In this document: positions 7,461-17,252 of the stretch, piece after piece | Numbering within the stretch: the first letter of the stretch is position 1 | How the letters are laid out: each line of letters begins with the position of its first letter | Source: Allostella sp. ATCC 35155 | GTDB taxonomy: Bacteria > Pseudomonadota > Alphaproteobacteria > ATCC43930 > Allostellaceae | Reading direction: 5' to 3' | Length of the DNA stretch: 64,000 nucleotides | NCBI GenBank assembly: GCA_006738865.1 | Contig: AP019701.1 | Span: 1,608,001 to 1,672,000 of the forward strand | The notes under the pieces: generated by a model | What the model was told of the DNA's origin: nothing | Database searches by the model: none | The model's input: the letters and a program-made list of their open reading frames with translations, nothing else | Program-made: the position numbers and the translations under genes

Positions 7461-10400
7461 TCACTCGGCCGGTGCCGCCGCCGGCGTCGGCTCCAGACCG
7501 CTGCGGCCGCGCAGCCGCTCCATCAGGAGATAGATGACCGGCGTGGTGTAGAGCGTCAGGAGTTGGCTCAGAACGAGGCCGCCGCAGATGCTGACGCCGA
7601 GGGGAATGCGCAGTTCCGCCCCCGGGCCGCTGGCGAGCGCCAGCGGCAGGGCGCCGAAGAGCGCGGCCAGCGTCGTCATGATGATCGGCCGGAAGCGCAG
7701 CACGCTCGCCAGCACGATCGCCTCGTAGGGCGTCTTGCCCTGGTGGCGCTCGGCCTCCAGCGCGAAGTCGATCATGAGGATCGCGTTCTTCTTGACGATG
7801 CCCATCAGGAGGATGATCCCGATGAGCGCGACGAAGGAGAGGTCGAGGTCGAAGAGCATCAGCGCCAGCAGCGCCCCGACCCCGGCCGACGGCAGGGTCG
7901 TCAGGATGGTCGCGGGGTGGATGAAGCTCTCGTAGAGCACGCCGAGCACGATGTAGATGGCAACGATGGCCGCCAGGATCAGCCAGGGCTGGCCGGCCAG
8001 CGACTTCTCGAATTCCGCGGCATCGCCGGAATAGCTGCCGGTGATCGTGGCCGGAATCGCCAATTCGCGCTGGGCCGCCGCGACCAGCAGCACGGCGTCG
8101 CCCAGGCTGGCGCCGGGTGCCAGGTTGAAGCTGACGGTGACGGCGGGAAACTGCTCCTCGTGGCTGATCGACAGCGGCGCGGAGGTCCGCTCGATGCGCG
8201 CCACCGAGGCCAGCGGCACCTGCACGCCGTCGCGGCCGGGGACGTAGAGGCGGGTGAGGGCCGAAGGGTCGAGGCGGTACTGCGGTTCGACCTCGAGCAC
8301 GACCCGGTACTGGTTGGCCTGGCCGTAGATGGTGGAGATCTGGCGCTGCCCGAAGGCGTCGTGGAGGGCATCCTCGACCGCCTGCATCGATACCCCGAGG
8401 CGCCCGGCCTGCTCGCGGTCGACGCGCACCATGACGCCGAGGCCGCCGTCGCGCAGGTCGCTCGCGACATCCTCCAGGATCGGGGATCGGCGCATCTCGC
8501 CGACCAGCCGCTGCGACCACAGGGCCAGTTCGTCTGCGTCCGTCCCGACCAGCGTGTACTGGTACTGGGATTGCGCGGCGCGGGTGTCGATCTGGATGTC
8601 CTGGATCGAGCGGAAATAGACATCGACGCCGGCGATCGGCGCGACCCGCTCCTTGAGGCGGGCGATCACCGACTGGGCATCGGCGCGTCCGGACTCGTGG
8701 GGCTTCAGGGTGATCGTCAGGTGGCCGGTGTTGGGGGCGAGGTTGATGGTTCCCGCACCGATGACCGAGACGACGTTGGCGACCGCCGGGTCGCCCTGCA
8801 CGGCCTCGGACACCTGCTGCTGGATGCGGCGCAGCTCGGCGAAGGAGACGTCCTGGCCCGCCTCGGTGACGGCCGTGATCGAGCCGGTGTCCTGGGCCGG
8901 CAGGAAGCCCTTCGGGATGACGACGTAGAGGGCGATCGTGGCGGCCAGCGTGCCGGCGGTGACCAGCAGCGTCAGGGCGCGGTACCGCAGCACGACGATG
9001 AGCGAGCGCCGGTAGCCCTCGATCAGGCGGTCGACGGCGCGATCGGCGGCGGCCGCGAACCGGTTCGGCCCGCGGCCGTGTTCCGACTTCAGCAGCCGGC
9101 TGCACAACATCGGCGTCATCGTCAGCGAGACGACCGCCGACAGGACGACGGCCAGCGTCAGCGTCAGGGCGAACTCGCGGAACATGCGGCCGACGAGGCC
9201 GGTCATGAACAGCAGCGGGATGAAGACCGCGACCAGCGATGCCGTCAGCGAGACGATGGTGAAGCCGATCTCCTTGGCGCCGCGATAGGCCGCCCGCATC
9301 GGGCTGTCGCCCTTCTCCATGTAGCGGACGATGTTCTCGATGATGACGATGGCGTCGTCGACGACGAAGCCGGTGCCGATCGTCAGCGCCATCAGCGACA
9401 GGTTGTCGAGGCTGAAGCCGCACAGCCACATGGCGCCGAAGGTGGCGATCAGCGACAGCGGCAGGACGATGCCGGCGATCAGCGTCGCCCGCAGCGTCCG
9501 CAGGAAGAGGAGGACGACGAGGACGACGAGGCCGACGCAGAGCACGAGGGTGAACTGCACCTCGTGGATCGAGGCGCGGATCGTCTCCGTCCGGTCGGCG
9601 ACGATGGCGAGTTCGACGCCGGCCGGCGTCATGGTCCGCAGCTTGGCGAGTTCCTGGCGCAGATGCTCGACCGTATCGACGACGTTGGCCCCCGGCTGGC
9701 GGCGGATGTCGATGACGACGGCGGGGCGGCCCTGGTACCAGGCGGCGACCTTCTCGTTCTCGAACCCGTCGACCAGCGTGGCGACGTCGCCGACGCGCAC
9801 CGGCGCGCCGTTGCGATAGGCGACGACGACCTCGCGATAGGCGGCCGCGCTCTCGATCTGGTCGTTGGCGGCGATGGTGTAGGCCTGCTGGGCGCCGTCG
9901 AGCTGTCCCTTCGGCCCCGACTGGTTGGCCCCGACGATGGCGGTGCGCAGGTCGGCGAGGCTGATGCCGTAGGCCGAGAGGCGGGCGAGGTCGGCCTGGA
10001 CCCGGACCGCCGGGCGCACGTTGCCCTGCACGGTGACGGAGCCGACCCCGGTCACCTCGGCCAGGCGCTGGGCCATCAGGGTGTCGGCAAGATCGCTCAA
10101 CGTGCGCAGGGGCTGCGTCTCGGAGGTCAGCGCGACGGTGACGATCGGCGCGTCGGCCGGGTTCACCTTGCTGTAGGTCGGCGGGTAGGGCAGCGTCCGC
10201 GGCAGCGTCGAGCCGGCGGCGTTGATGGCCGACTGCACGTCCTGCGCGGCGCCGTCGATGTCGCGCCCGAGATCGAACTGCAGCGTGATCTGGCTGACCC
10301 CGAAGCCGCTGACCGACGTCATCGCCTGCAGCGACGGGATCTGGCCCAGTTGCCGTTCCAGCGGCGCGGTGACGAGCCGCGCCATCGTCTCCGGGCTGGC

Positions 10401-10559
10401 GCCCGGCAGGCGCGTTGAGACCTGGACCGAGGGGAAGTCGACCTGCGGCAGGGCCGACACCGGCAGCTGCCAATAGCCGAGCAGCCCCGCCAGCAGCACC
10501 GCGATGCCGAGCAGGGAGGTCGCGATCGGGCGGCCGATGAAGGGGCCGGAGATGTTCAT
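7461..10559 (-). CDS. RND multidrug efflux pump, MdtB-type, 1032 aa
   Basis: The second pump subunit of the operon. The start PFIGRPIATSLL, the segment LPQVDFPSVQVSTRLPGASPE and the VVDDAIVIIENI helix-4 motif with its two relay aspartates mark it as an HAE1 RND protein close to MdtB. The start ATG overlaps the adaptor's TGA, which indicates coupled translation. Two unlike pumps side by side after one adaptor is the MdtABC layout; in E. coli MdtB and MdtC assemble as a 2:1 heterotrimer, and the same is likely here by inference. No truncation or frameshift is seen. Confidence 0.93.
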   Translation of the reverse strand: MNISGPFIGRPIATSLLGIAVLLAGLLGYWQLPVSALPQVDFPSVQVSTRLPGASPETMARLVTAPLERQLGQIPSLQAMTSVSGFGVSQITLQFDLGRDIDGAAQDVQSAINAAGSTLPRTLPYPPTYSKVNPADAPIVTVALTSETQPLRTLSDLADTLMAQRLAEVTGVGSVTVQGNVRPAVRVQADLARLSAYGISLADLRTAIVGANQSGPKGQLDGAQQAYTIAANDQIESAAAYREVVVAYRNGAPVRVGDVATLVDGFENEKVAAWYQGRPAVVIDIRRQPGANVVDTVEHLRQELAKLRTMTPAGVELAIVADRTETIRASIHEVQFTLVLCVGLVVLVVLLFLRTLRATLIAGIVLPLSLIATFGAMWLCGFSLDNLSLMALTIGTGFVVDDAIVIIENIVRYMEKGDSPMRAAYRGAKEIGFTIVSLTASLVAVFIPLLFMTGLVGRMFREFALTLTLAVVLSAVVSLTMTPMLCSRLLKSEHGRGPNRFAAAADRAVDRLIEGYRRSLIVVLRYRALTLLVTAGTLAATIALYVVIPKGFLPAQDTGSITAVTEAGQDVSFAELRRIQQQVSEAVQGDPAVANVVSVIGAGTINLAPNTGHLTITLKPHESGRADAQSVIARLKERVAPIAGVDVYFRSIQDIQIDTRAAQSQYQYTLVGTDADELALWSQRLVGEMRRSPILEDVASDLRDGGLGVMVRVDREQAGRLGVSMQAVEDALHDAFGQRQISTIYGQANQYRVVLEVEPQYRLDPSALTRLYVPGRDGVQVPLASVARIERTSAPLSISHEEQFPAVTVSFNLAPGASLGDAVLLVAAAQRELAIPATITGSYSGDAAEFEKSLAGQPWLILAAIVAIYIVLGVLYESFIHPATILTTLPSAGVGALLALMLFDLDLSFVALIGIILLMGIVKKNAILMIDFALEAERHQGKTPYEAIVLASVLRFRPIIMTTLAALFGALPLALASGPGAELRIPLGVSICGGLVLSQLLTLYTTPVIYLLMERLRGRSGLEPTPAAAPAE

Positions 10560-11854
10560 TGCGCCGGCCGCGCGGCCGGGGGCGGGCCGCCCTCGCGCCG
10601 CTCGCCCGCCGGCCGTTCACCGGCGCCCCGGGGGCCGCGCCCTTCGCGGGGGCCGGAACCGGGGCCGCGGCGGCGCTCGCCCGCGACGGGGACGATGGCG
10701 GGCGTGCTGCCCGGCGCCGAGACCTGGACCCGGCTGCCGGCGGTCAGCCGGGTGAAGCCGGAGGTCACGACCCGCTCGCCGCCCGCTAGGCCCTCGCCGA
10801 TGACGGCCTGGGTCTCGTCCTGCTGCACCACCGTCACCGGCCGCAGCGCGATCGTGTCGTCCGCCTCGACACGATAGACGATGGTGCCGCTGGGGCCGCG
10901 CTGGACGGCCGACGACGGCACGACCACCGCCGACCGGCGGATGCCGACCTGTAGGCGGATATTGACGAACTGGCCGGGCCAGAGCTGGCGGTCGGCATTG
11001 GGAAATACGGCCTTCATCTTGACCGTGCCGGTGGTGGAATCGACCTGATTGTCGACGACCTCGAGCTGGCCGCGGGCGAGTTCGGTCCGATTGTCGGAAT
11101 CGATCACCTCGACCGGGACCGGGCCGGCCGCGACCGCGGCGTTCACCTGGCGCAGGAACTGCTGCGGCAGGGTGAAGATACCGGCGATCGGCTGGACCTG
11201 GGTGATGACGACGATGCCGCCGGTCGTCGACGATCCGACGATGTTGCCCTCGTCGACGAGGCGCAGGCCGGTGCGACCGTCGATCGGCGCGGTGATCGTG
11301 GCATGGTCGAGCTGCGTCTTGGCGGTGTCGATCGCCGCCTGGTCGGACCGCACCAGCGCTTCCAGCTGCTGGACGAGCGCGCGCTGGGTGTCGGCCTGCT
11401 GCTTGGTCGCATAGTCGGTGCGCGCCAGCCGGACATAGCGATCGAGGTCCACCCGCGCATTGGCGAGGTTGGCCTGGTCCTGCGCCTTCTTCGCCGTCGC
11501 CTGATCGAAGGCGGCCTTGTAGGTGGCGGGATCGATCTGGGCCAGCAGGTCGCCCTTCCGCACGTCCTGGCCTTCGCGGAACCCGATCCAGATGAGCTGG
11601 CCCTCGACCTGCGGCCGGACGGTGACGGTGTTGAGCGCCTGGATGGTGCCGACGGCGTCGAGCCGGATCGGGACGTCGGCCACGCTGGCGGCCACCGCCA
11701 GCACCGGGATCGCCTGGCCGCCGCCCTGGAAGGCGCTGCGGCCCATGCGCTGCGAGGTGGCGGGCGGCTGCTGCCCCATCAGCACCCAGCCGATGCCGCC
11801 GGCGATCGCCGCGACGACGATGAGCCCGACGAGCCAGCGCAGGAGCCGCCTCAC
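10556..11854 (-). CDS. RND periplasmic adaptor (membrane fusion protein), MdtA-type, 432 aa
   Basis: An HlyD/AcrA-type adaptor. A basic N-terminus and one hydrophobic helix (about residues 5-25) anchor it to the inner membrane, followed by the lipoyl-like halves (TVRPQVEGQLIWIGF and TITAPIDGRTGLR) around an alpha-hairpin, then the beta-barrel and membrane-proximal domains. The GTG start is chosen because it overlaps the stop of the upstream OM-factor gene by 4 nt and begins the basic RRLLRW anchor. The last 45 residues are an unusual Arg/Gly/Pro/Glu-rich tail, probably disordered. It would link the two pumps to the OM factor. Confidence 0.9.
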   Translation of the reverse strand: MRRLLRWLVGLIVVAAIAGGIGWVLMGQQPPATSQRMGRSAFQGGGQAIPVLAVAASVADVPIRLDAVGTIQALNTVTVRPQVEGQLIWIGFREGQDVRKGDLLAQIDPATYKAAFDQATAKKAQDQANLANARVDLDRYVRLARTDYATKQQADTQRALVQQLEALVRSDQAAIDTAKTQLDHATITAPIDGRTGLRLVDEGNIVGSSTTGGIVVITQVQPIAGIFTLPQQFLRQVNAAVAAGPVPVEVIDSDNRTELARGQLEVVDNQVDSTTGTVKMKAVFPNADRQLWPGQFVNIRLQVGIRRSAVVVPSSAVQRGPSGTIVYRVEADDTIALRPVTVVQQDETQAVIGEGLAGGERVVTSGFTRLTAGSRVQVSAPGSTPAIVPVAGERRRGPGSGPREGRGPRGAGERPAGERREGGPPPAARPAQ

Positions 11855-13179
11855 GGCCGGGCCTCCGCCGGCAGCCGCACGCCCGCCGGATCGAACCCGC
11901 CGCCGAGCGCCTGATAGAGGGCGACCGCCGCCTGCAGGCGGGCAAGGCGGATCTGGGCCAGCGCATCCTGCGCCTGGAACAGGGTCTGCTGGGTGTTCAG
12001 CAGGGTCAGAAGGTCGATGGTCCCCTCCCTGAGGCGGGCTTCGGAGATTTCGTAGGCGCGGCGTGCGTTGGCGACCACCGCCTGCTGCAGCCGTTCCTGC
12101 TGTTCGGTCTGGACGATGGCGGCCAGCGCGTCCTCGACGTCGCGGAAGGCCGACAGCACCGACTGCTGGTAGTTGGCCAGCAGCTCGCCGTGGCGGGCGC
12201 GCTGCTGCGCCAGCTGGGCCTGGAGCCGGCCGGCGTCGAAGACCGGCTGCGTCAGGCCGGCGGCGATCGACCAGAAGACGGCGCCGGGCTCGAAGAGGCT
12301 GCGCAGCGCCGCGCTCTGGACGCCGCCGTCGGCGGTGAGCTGCAGGCGCGGGAAGAGGGCGGCACGGGCGACGACGACATCGGCCTCGGCCGCGTCCAGC
12401 CGCGCCTCGGCATTGCGGATGTCGGGCCGGCGCGTCAGGAGGTCCGACGGCAGGCCCGGCTCGACTGCCGGGATCTCGACGGCGGACAGGCTGCCGCCGT
12501 CGATGGTGGTGGCTTCGGGCACCCGGCCGGTGAGGACGGCGAGGGCATTGGTGTTCTGGCGGATCTGCAGGCGCAGCGGCGGCACCGAAGCGCGCTGCTG
12601 GAGCACGAGATTCTCCTGCTGGGCGACTTCCAGGGCGGTCGCGGTGCCGACGGCGGTGCGGGCGCGGATGGCGTCGAGGCTGCGCTGGGCGATCGAGAGG
12701 TTGCCCTCGGCCAGCCGGAGGCGGTCCTGCGCGGCGAGGATGGCGAAATAGGTGTTGGCGATGCTGGCCGCGATGCCGAGCGCGACCGTCTCGCGGTCGA
12801 ACCGGCTGGCCGCCGCCGCCCATGCCGCCGAGCGTGTGGAGGCCGCGTTCTTGCCCCAGAAGTCGACCTCGTAGCTGGCCGAGAGGGTGAGGCCGAAGCG
12901 GTTCGAATAGCGCGCGCTGCCGCCCTCGCCGGCGGCCGACTGGCTGCGGGCGCCGCTGCCGCCGATATCGAGGCTGGGCAGCAGGTTGGCGCCGGCCACC
13001 CGCACCAGCGCGTCGGCCTGCTCGATGCGGGCGACCGCGGCGGCGATCTCCAGATTGTCGGCGCGGGCCGCACTCTGCAACGCGTTCAGTTCCAGCGACC
13101 CGAAGGTCCGCCACCAGTCCGGCACCGCCGGCAGGGCCTCGGGCGCCGGCGGACGGCCGCCGACCCAGCCGGTCTGCAC
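11851..13179 (-). CDS. RND outer-membrane factor (NodT/OprM type) with missing N-terminus, 442 aa
   Basis: An outer-membrane efflux protein of the NodT family. The DWWRTFG motif near residue 22, two repeats rich in long amphipathic helices, and the LLTRRPDIRNAEARL motif are diagnostic. Family members normally start with a lipoprotein signal and a GC-VGPDY box. Here the frame is closed by TGA 13 codons before the only usable start (a GTG without a ribosome site), so no signal peptide or lipobox exists. Just upstream lies an AT-rich patch with eight consecutive A. Either the 5' end was lost or an upstream indel breaks the frame. Without export, the pump would need another OM factor. Confidence 0.8.
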   Translation of the reverse strand: MQTGWVGGRPPAPEALPAVPDWWRTFGSLELNALQSAARADNLEIAAAVARIEQADALVRVAGANLLPSLDIGGSGARSQSAAGEGGSARYSNRFGLTLSASYEVDFWGKNAASTRSAAWAAAASRFDRETVALGIAASIANTYFAILAAQDRLRLAEGNLSIAQRSLDAIRARTAVGTATALEVAQQENLVLQQRASVPPLRLQIRQNTNALAVLTGRVPEATTIDGGSLSAVEIPAVEPGLPSDLLTRRPDIRNAEARLDAAEADVVVARAALFPRLQLTADGGVQSAALRSLFEPGAVFWSIAAGLTQPVFDAGRLQAQLAQQRARHGELLANYQQSVLSAFRDVEDALAAIVQTEQQERLQQAVVANARRAYEISEARLREGTIDLLTLLNTQQTLFQAQDALAQIRLARLQAAVALYQALGGGFDPAGVRLPAEARP

Positions 13180-13545
13180 CGGCGCGGTGGTGGCGGGTAC
13201 GTTCGCCTGGATAGTTCATTGTTTTTTTTAGTTCGTCGTCACCCACCGAGATTGAGAAAGGGTGGATCTCCGGCAGCTTCAGATGTTTATAGGGGACAGG
13301 GGGGAGGGGGGCGCAACCGGAATCCTTGCTGGCTGGGTGGTCGACGGTCGAAGCCTTGCACGTCGACTGCCCGTCGATCCTGCGCCGATCGCGACCGCAT
13401 TTTTTCGGACCCTCCCCGACGGGCGGCGCTGTAACCGTCGGCGCCGGGTTCGGTTCCGGTTGATATCAATTCGCGGTTCCGCGGACCAGCGGGACGCATC
13501 GGCGGACGGTTGACACCGCACCGCCGGGCCGAGCAAGAACAGGCG
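13180..13545. other. Non-coding stretch between divergent genes
   Basis: About 365 bp with no convincing gene. It contains an eight-base T run at about 13222-13229 next to the truncated OM-factor gene, and a GC run with TATAAA (minus strand, about 13290) that could be part of a promoter. I could not recover the missing signal peptide of the OM factor in any frame here. Confidence 0.5.
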
Positions 13546-14565
13546 ATGTTCGTCCCCGCACTCGCGGCCATTGCCGCGGGTATCCTGTGCCTTGGTGCTG
13601 TCGGCTCCGCCGCCGCGGAATCGCGCATCCTGCGCCTGTCGACCTGGGTTCCGCCCGGGCACGAACTCAACCGGTCGGTCTTTCCGGCCTGGGCGCGCTC
13701 GGTCGAGCGGGTGACGGAGGGGCGGGTGCGCGTGCGGATCGAGCACAATCTCGGCGCCCCCAACCAGCAGTTCGACCTGGTGCGCGCGGGCCGGGCCGAT
13801 GTCGGATACGTCTTCCACGGCTACCACCCGGACCGGTTCCTCTTGCCGCAGCTGGCCGAGCTGCCGGGTACCGGGGCGGATCAGGTGGCATCCTCCGTCG
13901 CCTACTGGCGCGTGCACCAGGCGATCCTGGCCAGGGCCGACGAGCATCGCGGCGTGGCCGTGATCGGCGTCATGCTCCACGGCCCCGGCGTGCTGCATAC
14001 CAAGCAGCCGATCACCCAGCTGGCCGAACTGCAGGGCATGCGCGTCCGGGTGCCGGGCGGAGTCTCGGCCGCCATCGCTGCCGCGCTCGGCGTCCGCGGG
14101 GTCTCGCTCGGGCCGTCGGAGGCCTACGCGGCGTTGGTCGACGGCCGGGCCGACGGTGCCTTCCTGCCGCTGGAGAGCAAGGAGAGCTTCCGCATCCTCG
14201 AGGTGGCGCGCTATTCCCTGGAGATGCCGGTGGGCTTCTACGACGGCAGCTTCGCGATCGTGATGAACCCGGCGGCGCTCGATAGCCTCGGGGAGGACAA
14301 GGCCGCGCTGCTGTCGGTTTCGGGCGAGCGCCTCTCCGCGCTTGCCGGGCGCGGCTGGCGTACGGCCGAGGCCCGCGCCCGTCAGGCGATCGAGGCGGCC
14401 GGCAACATCGTGATCATGGCGGATGCAGGCATGCAGTTGGAGTTCGAGGGCATCTTCGGCCCGATCGAGACGGATTGGATACTCAAGGCGCGGCGCGAGC
14501 GCGGCATCCATGCGCGCGCGGCCCTGGCCGAGTACCGCGCGATTGCGCGGACCTACAGCGAATAG
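13546..14565 (+). CDS. TRAP transporter substrate-binding protein (DctP type), orphan, 339 aa
   Basis: A periplasmic binding protein of the DctP family. A signal peptide covers residues 1-24, ending AVGSAAAE. The mature start reads [14 protein letters not shown], and the conserved Arg in GMRVRVPGG (the ligand carboxylate contact in the family) lies in the expected second third. The ATG at 13546 is chosen because it begins the signal peptide; an upstream in-frame TTG is less likely. Ligands are usually organic acids. No DctQ or DctM subunits lie nearby, so it must pair with permeases elsewhere or with the TRAP permeases at 41-43 kb. The purC gene follows after 14 bp. Confidence 0.85.
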   Translation: MFVPALAAIAAGILCLGAVGSAAAESRILRLSTWVPPGHELNRSVFPAWARSVERVTEGRVRVRIEHNLGAPNQQFDLVRAGRADVGYVFHGYHPDRFLLPQLAELPGTGADQVASSVAYWRVHQAILARADEHRGVAVIGVMLHGPGVLHTKQPITQLAELQGMRVRVPGGVSAAIAAALGVRGVSLGPSEAYAALVDGRADGAFLPLESKESFRILEVARYSLEMPVGFYDGSFAIVMNPAALDSLGEDKAALLSVSGERLSALAGRGWRTAEARARQAIEAAGNIVIMADAGMQLEFEGIFGPIETDWILKARRERGIHARAALAEYRAIARTYSE

Positions 14566-14579
14566 GCGGGAGAGTCTGG

Positions 14580-15554
14580 ATGATCCGCTCGGAACTGATG
14601 GCGAATCTCGGCCGGGTGCTGGCCGACGCGACGATCCCGGAACTGCCGAACCACTATCGCGGCAAGGTGCGCGACAATTACGACCTGCCGGACGGGCGGC
14701 GGATCCTGGTCGCGACCGACCGCCTCAGCGCCTTCGACCGCATCCTGGCGGTGATCCCCTTCAAGGGCGAGGTGCTGACCCAGACCGCGCGCCACTGGTT
14801 CGAGGCGACGGCGGACATCTGCCCCAACCACGTCCTCGAATATCCCGATCCCAACGTCGTCGTCGGCCGCCGTCTCGACATCCTGCCGGTCGAGGTCGTG
14901 GTCCGCGACTATCTGGCGGGCACCACCGGCACCTCGATCCTGACGCTCTACAAGGCGGGCCAGCGCAGCATGTACGGCATCACCCTGCCGGACGGCATGC
15001 GCGACAACCAGCGCCTGCCGGCGCCGGTGATCACGCCCACCAGCAAGGCTTTCGACGGCGGCCATGACGAGCCGCTGACGCCGGACGAGATCGTCGGGCG
15101 CGGGTTGCTGTCGGCCGCGCAGTGGGACCAGCTCACCCACTACGCGCTGGCCCTCTTCGCCCGCGGCCAGCAGATGGCGGCCGAGCGCGGGCTGATCCTG
15201 GTCGACACCAAGTACGAGTTCGGCACCGACCCGGACGGGCGCATCGTCCTCGCCGACGAGATCCATACCCCGGACAGCAGCCGCTACTGGATGGCGGGCA
15301 GCTATCCGGCGCGCTTCGCGTCGGGCGAGCGGCCGGAGAGCTTCGACAAGGACTTCGTGCGGGCCTGGGTCGCGGCGCGCTGCGACCCTTACCACGATCC
15401 GATCCCGGAGATCCCGGCGGACCTGATCGCCGGCACGGCGGAGGTCTATATCCGCGCCTACGAGATGATCACCGGGCGGACCTTCGCCATTCCGGCGCCG
15501 GGGGAGCCGCCGGTCCTCGACCGCATCCGCGGGAACCTCGCACGGTTCTTCTGA
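14580..15554 (+). CDS. purC: Phosphoribosylaminoimidazole-succinocarboxamide synthase, 324 aa
   Basis: Purine synthesis enzyme that joins CAIR and aspartate with ATP to make SAICAR. The ATP-grasp-like motifs are present: GKVRDNY (28-34), [11 protein letters not shown] (46-56), LVDTKYEFG (207-215) and [12 protein letters not shown] (226-237). The 324-residue length matches the longer yeast/alphaproteobacterial type rather than the 240-residue E. coli type. The ATG is chosen because it gives the family's N-terminus and follows GGGAGAG at a suitable distance. It starts 14 bp after the TRAP binding protein; no other purine gene is in the window. The product is cytosolic. Confidence 0.95.
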   Translation: MIRSELMANLGRVLADATIPELPNHYRGKVRDNYDLPDGRRILVATDRLSAFDRILAVIPFKGEVLTQTARHWFEATADICPNHVLEYPDPNVVVGRRLDILPVEVVVRDYLAGTTGTSILTLYKAGQRSMYGITLPDGMRDNQRLPAPVITPTSKAFDGGHDEPLTPDEIVGRGLLSAAQWDQLTHYALALFARGQQMAAERGLILVDTKYEFGTDPDGRIVLADEIHTPDSSRYWMAGSYPARFASGERPESFDKDFVRAWVAARCDPYHDPIPEIPADLIAGTAEVYIRAYEMITGRTFAIPAPGEPPVLDRIRGNLARFF

Positions 15555-15592
15555 ACCGCCGGCGCGCAGCGCGGCCGGCGGCGGCCGTCGTT

Positions 15593-15704
15593 GCGTCCTT
15601 CGACTGCTCGCTGCCGCTCGCGCTCAGGACAAGAATCCACCTGAGATCATTGAAGAAATGTACTCGTCCTGAGCGCGACGCGCAGCGGAGCGGTCGAAGG
15701 ACGC
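15593..15704. repeat. Long imperfect inverted repeat at a convergent gene junction
   Basis: Two arms of about 38 bp (15593-15630 and 15666-15704) are near-complements, separated by about 35 bp of lower GC. Both arms carry GCGTCCTTCGAC at the outer end and GCTCAGGAC at the inner end. The shared GCGTCC-TCGAC core recurs in a second element at 56260-56343. This looks like a dispersed palindromic (REP/MITE-like) element; it could also stop transcription from both sides. Confidence 0.7.
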
Positions 15705-15734
15705 ACCGGCCCGAGCACCCCCTCGGCCCGAGCG

Positions 15735-15765
15735 CCAGCCCCGCCGCACGCGGCGACGGGGCTGG
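15735..15765. terminator. Hairpin after the aldehyde dehydrogenase gene
   Basis: A 9 bp stem (CCAGCCCCG and its complement) with a 13 nt loop lies 12 bp beyond the stop of the minus-strand aldehyde dehydrogenase gene. There is no U run. Confidence 0.45.
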
Positions 15766-15776
15766 TCCTCGCGGGG

Positions 15777-17207
15777 TCAGGCGGCCTCGTAACCGATGAC
15801 GGCCTTGGTCTCGAGGAATTCCTCGAGGCCGAACTCCGCATATTCGCGGCCGTTGCCCGACTGCTTGTAGCCGCCGAACGGCGCGCCGAGGTCGCCCATC
15901 GGGTAGTTGATGTGGACGTTGCCGGCCCGCATCTTGGCCGCGACGGCGCGCGCCCGGGCGAGGTCGGCCGACTGGACGTAGGCGGCGAGGCCATAGACCG
16001 TGTCGTTGGCCAGCCGCACCACCTCGTCCTCGCTCTCGTACTTGTGGATCGCGAGCACCGGGCCGAAGATCTCCTCGCGCGAGATCGTCATGTCCGGGGT
16101 GACGTTGCCGAAGATCGTCGGCCGGACATAGTAGCCGCGGTTGAGGCCCTCGGGCCGCCCGGGGCCGCCGGCGGCCAGCGTCGCGCCCTCGTCGATGCCG
16201 GCCTGGATGAGGCGCTGGATCTTCTCGAACTGCGCCTGGCTGACGACCGGGCCGAGCTGGGTGCCCGCGGCCTGCGGGTGGCCGACCTTGTGCGACTCCG
16301 CAACCTTCTTGGCGATCCCGAGCACCTCGTCGTGCCGGTCGGCCGGCACGAACATGCGCGTCGGCGCATTGCAGGACTGGCCGCTGTTGCGGAAGCAGTT
16401 GACCACGCCCTTGGTCACGGCCTTCTCGAAGTCGACGTCGGGCAGCAGGATGTTGGCCGACTTGCCGCCCAGCTCCTGCGCGACGCGCTTGACGGTGTCG
16501 GCGGCCGCCTTGGCGACCAGGATGCCGGCGCGGGTCGAGCCGGTGAACGACACCATGTCGACGTCGGGGTGGGCGGCGATCGCCTGGCCGACCGTCGGGC
16601 CGTCGCCGTTGACGAGGTTGAAGACGCCCTTCGGCACGCCGGCCGCGTGCATCACCTCGGCGAAGATGATGCCGTTGATCGGCGCGATCTCGGACGGCTT
16701 CAGGACCATGGTGCAGCCGGCGGCGATGGCGGGCGCGACCTTGCAGGCGATCTGGTTGAGCGGCCAGTTCCAGGGCGTGATCATGCCGCAGACGCCGATC
16801 GGCTCCTTGGCGAGCAGGGTCGAGCCGCGCAGTTCGGTGAACTCGTAGGCTTCCAGCGTGTCGGCCATCTTCTGGATGTGGCGCCAGCCGATCGCGGCCT
16901 GCGCGTTGGTCGCGAGGTCGATGGGCGCGCCCATCTCCTGCGAGACGGCGGCGGCGATATCGTCGAGACGGGTCTTGTAGACCTCGACGATGCGGCGCAG
17001 GAGGGCGACGCGCTCCGCCTTGCTGGTCTGCGAGAAGGCAGGGAAGGCGGCCTTGGCCGCGGCAACCGCCCGGTCGACGTCGGCGGCGGAGCCGACCGCG
17101 AGCTTCGTGAAGGATTCCTCGCTCGACGGGTCGATGACGTCGATCGTCGCCGGAACGATCGGATCGACCCACTGGCCGTCGATGTAGAACTGCAGCGCGT
17201 GCGACAT
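15777..17207 (-). CDS. NAD(P)+-dependent aldehyde dehydrogenase, 476 aa
   Basis: A complete ALDH-superfamily enzyme that oxidises an aldehyde to the acid through a thiohemiacetal. Key residues are in place: Asn147 in TPWNWP, Lys170 (cofactor), FTGS (221-224), the general base Glu245 in QELGGKS, and the nucleophile Cys279 in NSGQSCNAPTR. The C-terminal GGYKQSGNGRE segment is typical. Closest family type is the broad aliphatic/betaine-like ALDH; the substrate cannot be fixed from sequence. A palindrome at 17253-17266 in the upstream region, shared with the divergent peptidase gene, may be a regulator site. Confidence 0.93.
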   Translation of the reverse strand: MSHALQFYIDGQWVDPIVPATIDVIDPSSEESFTKLAVGSAADVDRAVAAAKAAFPAFSQTSKAERVALLRRIVEVYKTRLDDIAAAVSQEMGAPIDLATNAQAAIGWRHIQKMADTLEAYEFTELRGSTLLAKEPIGVCGMITPWNWPLNQIACKVAPAIAAGCTMVLKPSEIAPINGIIFAEVMHAAGVPKGVFNLVNGDGPTVGQAIAAHPDVDMVSFTGSTRAGILVAKAAADTVKRVAQELGGKSANILLPDVDFEKAVTKGVVNCFRNSGQSCNAPTRMFVPADRHDEVLGIAKKVAESHKVGHPQAAGTQLGPVVSQAQFEKIQRLIQAGIDEGATLAAGGPGRPEGLNRGYYVRPTIFGNVTPDMTISREEIFGPVLAIHKYESEDEVVRLANDTVYGLAAYVQSADLARARAVAAKMRAGNVHINYPMGDLGAPFGGYKQSGNGREYAEFGLEEFLETKAVIGYEAA

Positions 17208-17252
17208 GGCTTTACATCCTGGGTGGGGGAGGGGTTTGCAGGGGTGCGCTAT

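Noticed and set aside
4823-7537. A 904-codon open frame on the plus strand
   Set aside because: It lies antisense to the MdtC-type pump, and its product is an Arg/Asp/His/Gly-rich low-complexity string with no membrane or enzyme motifs. Long antisense frames are usual in DNA of about 70% GC.
7368-10418. A 1016-codon open frame on the plus strand
   Set aside because: It is antisense to the MdtB-type pump, with the same low-complexity composition and no ribosome site. The minus-strand gene explains the region.
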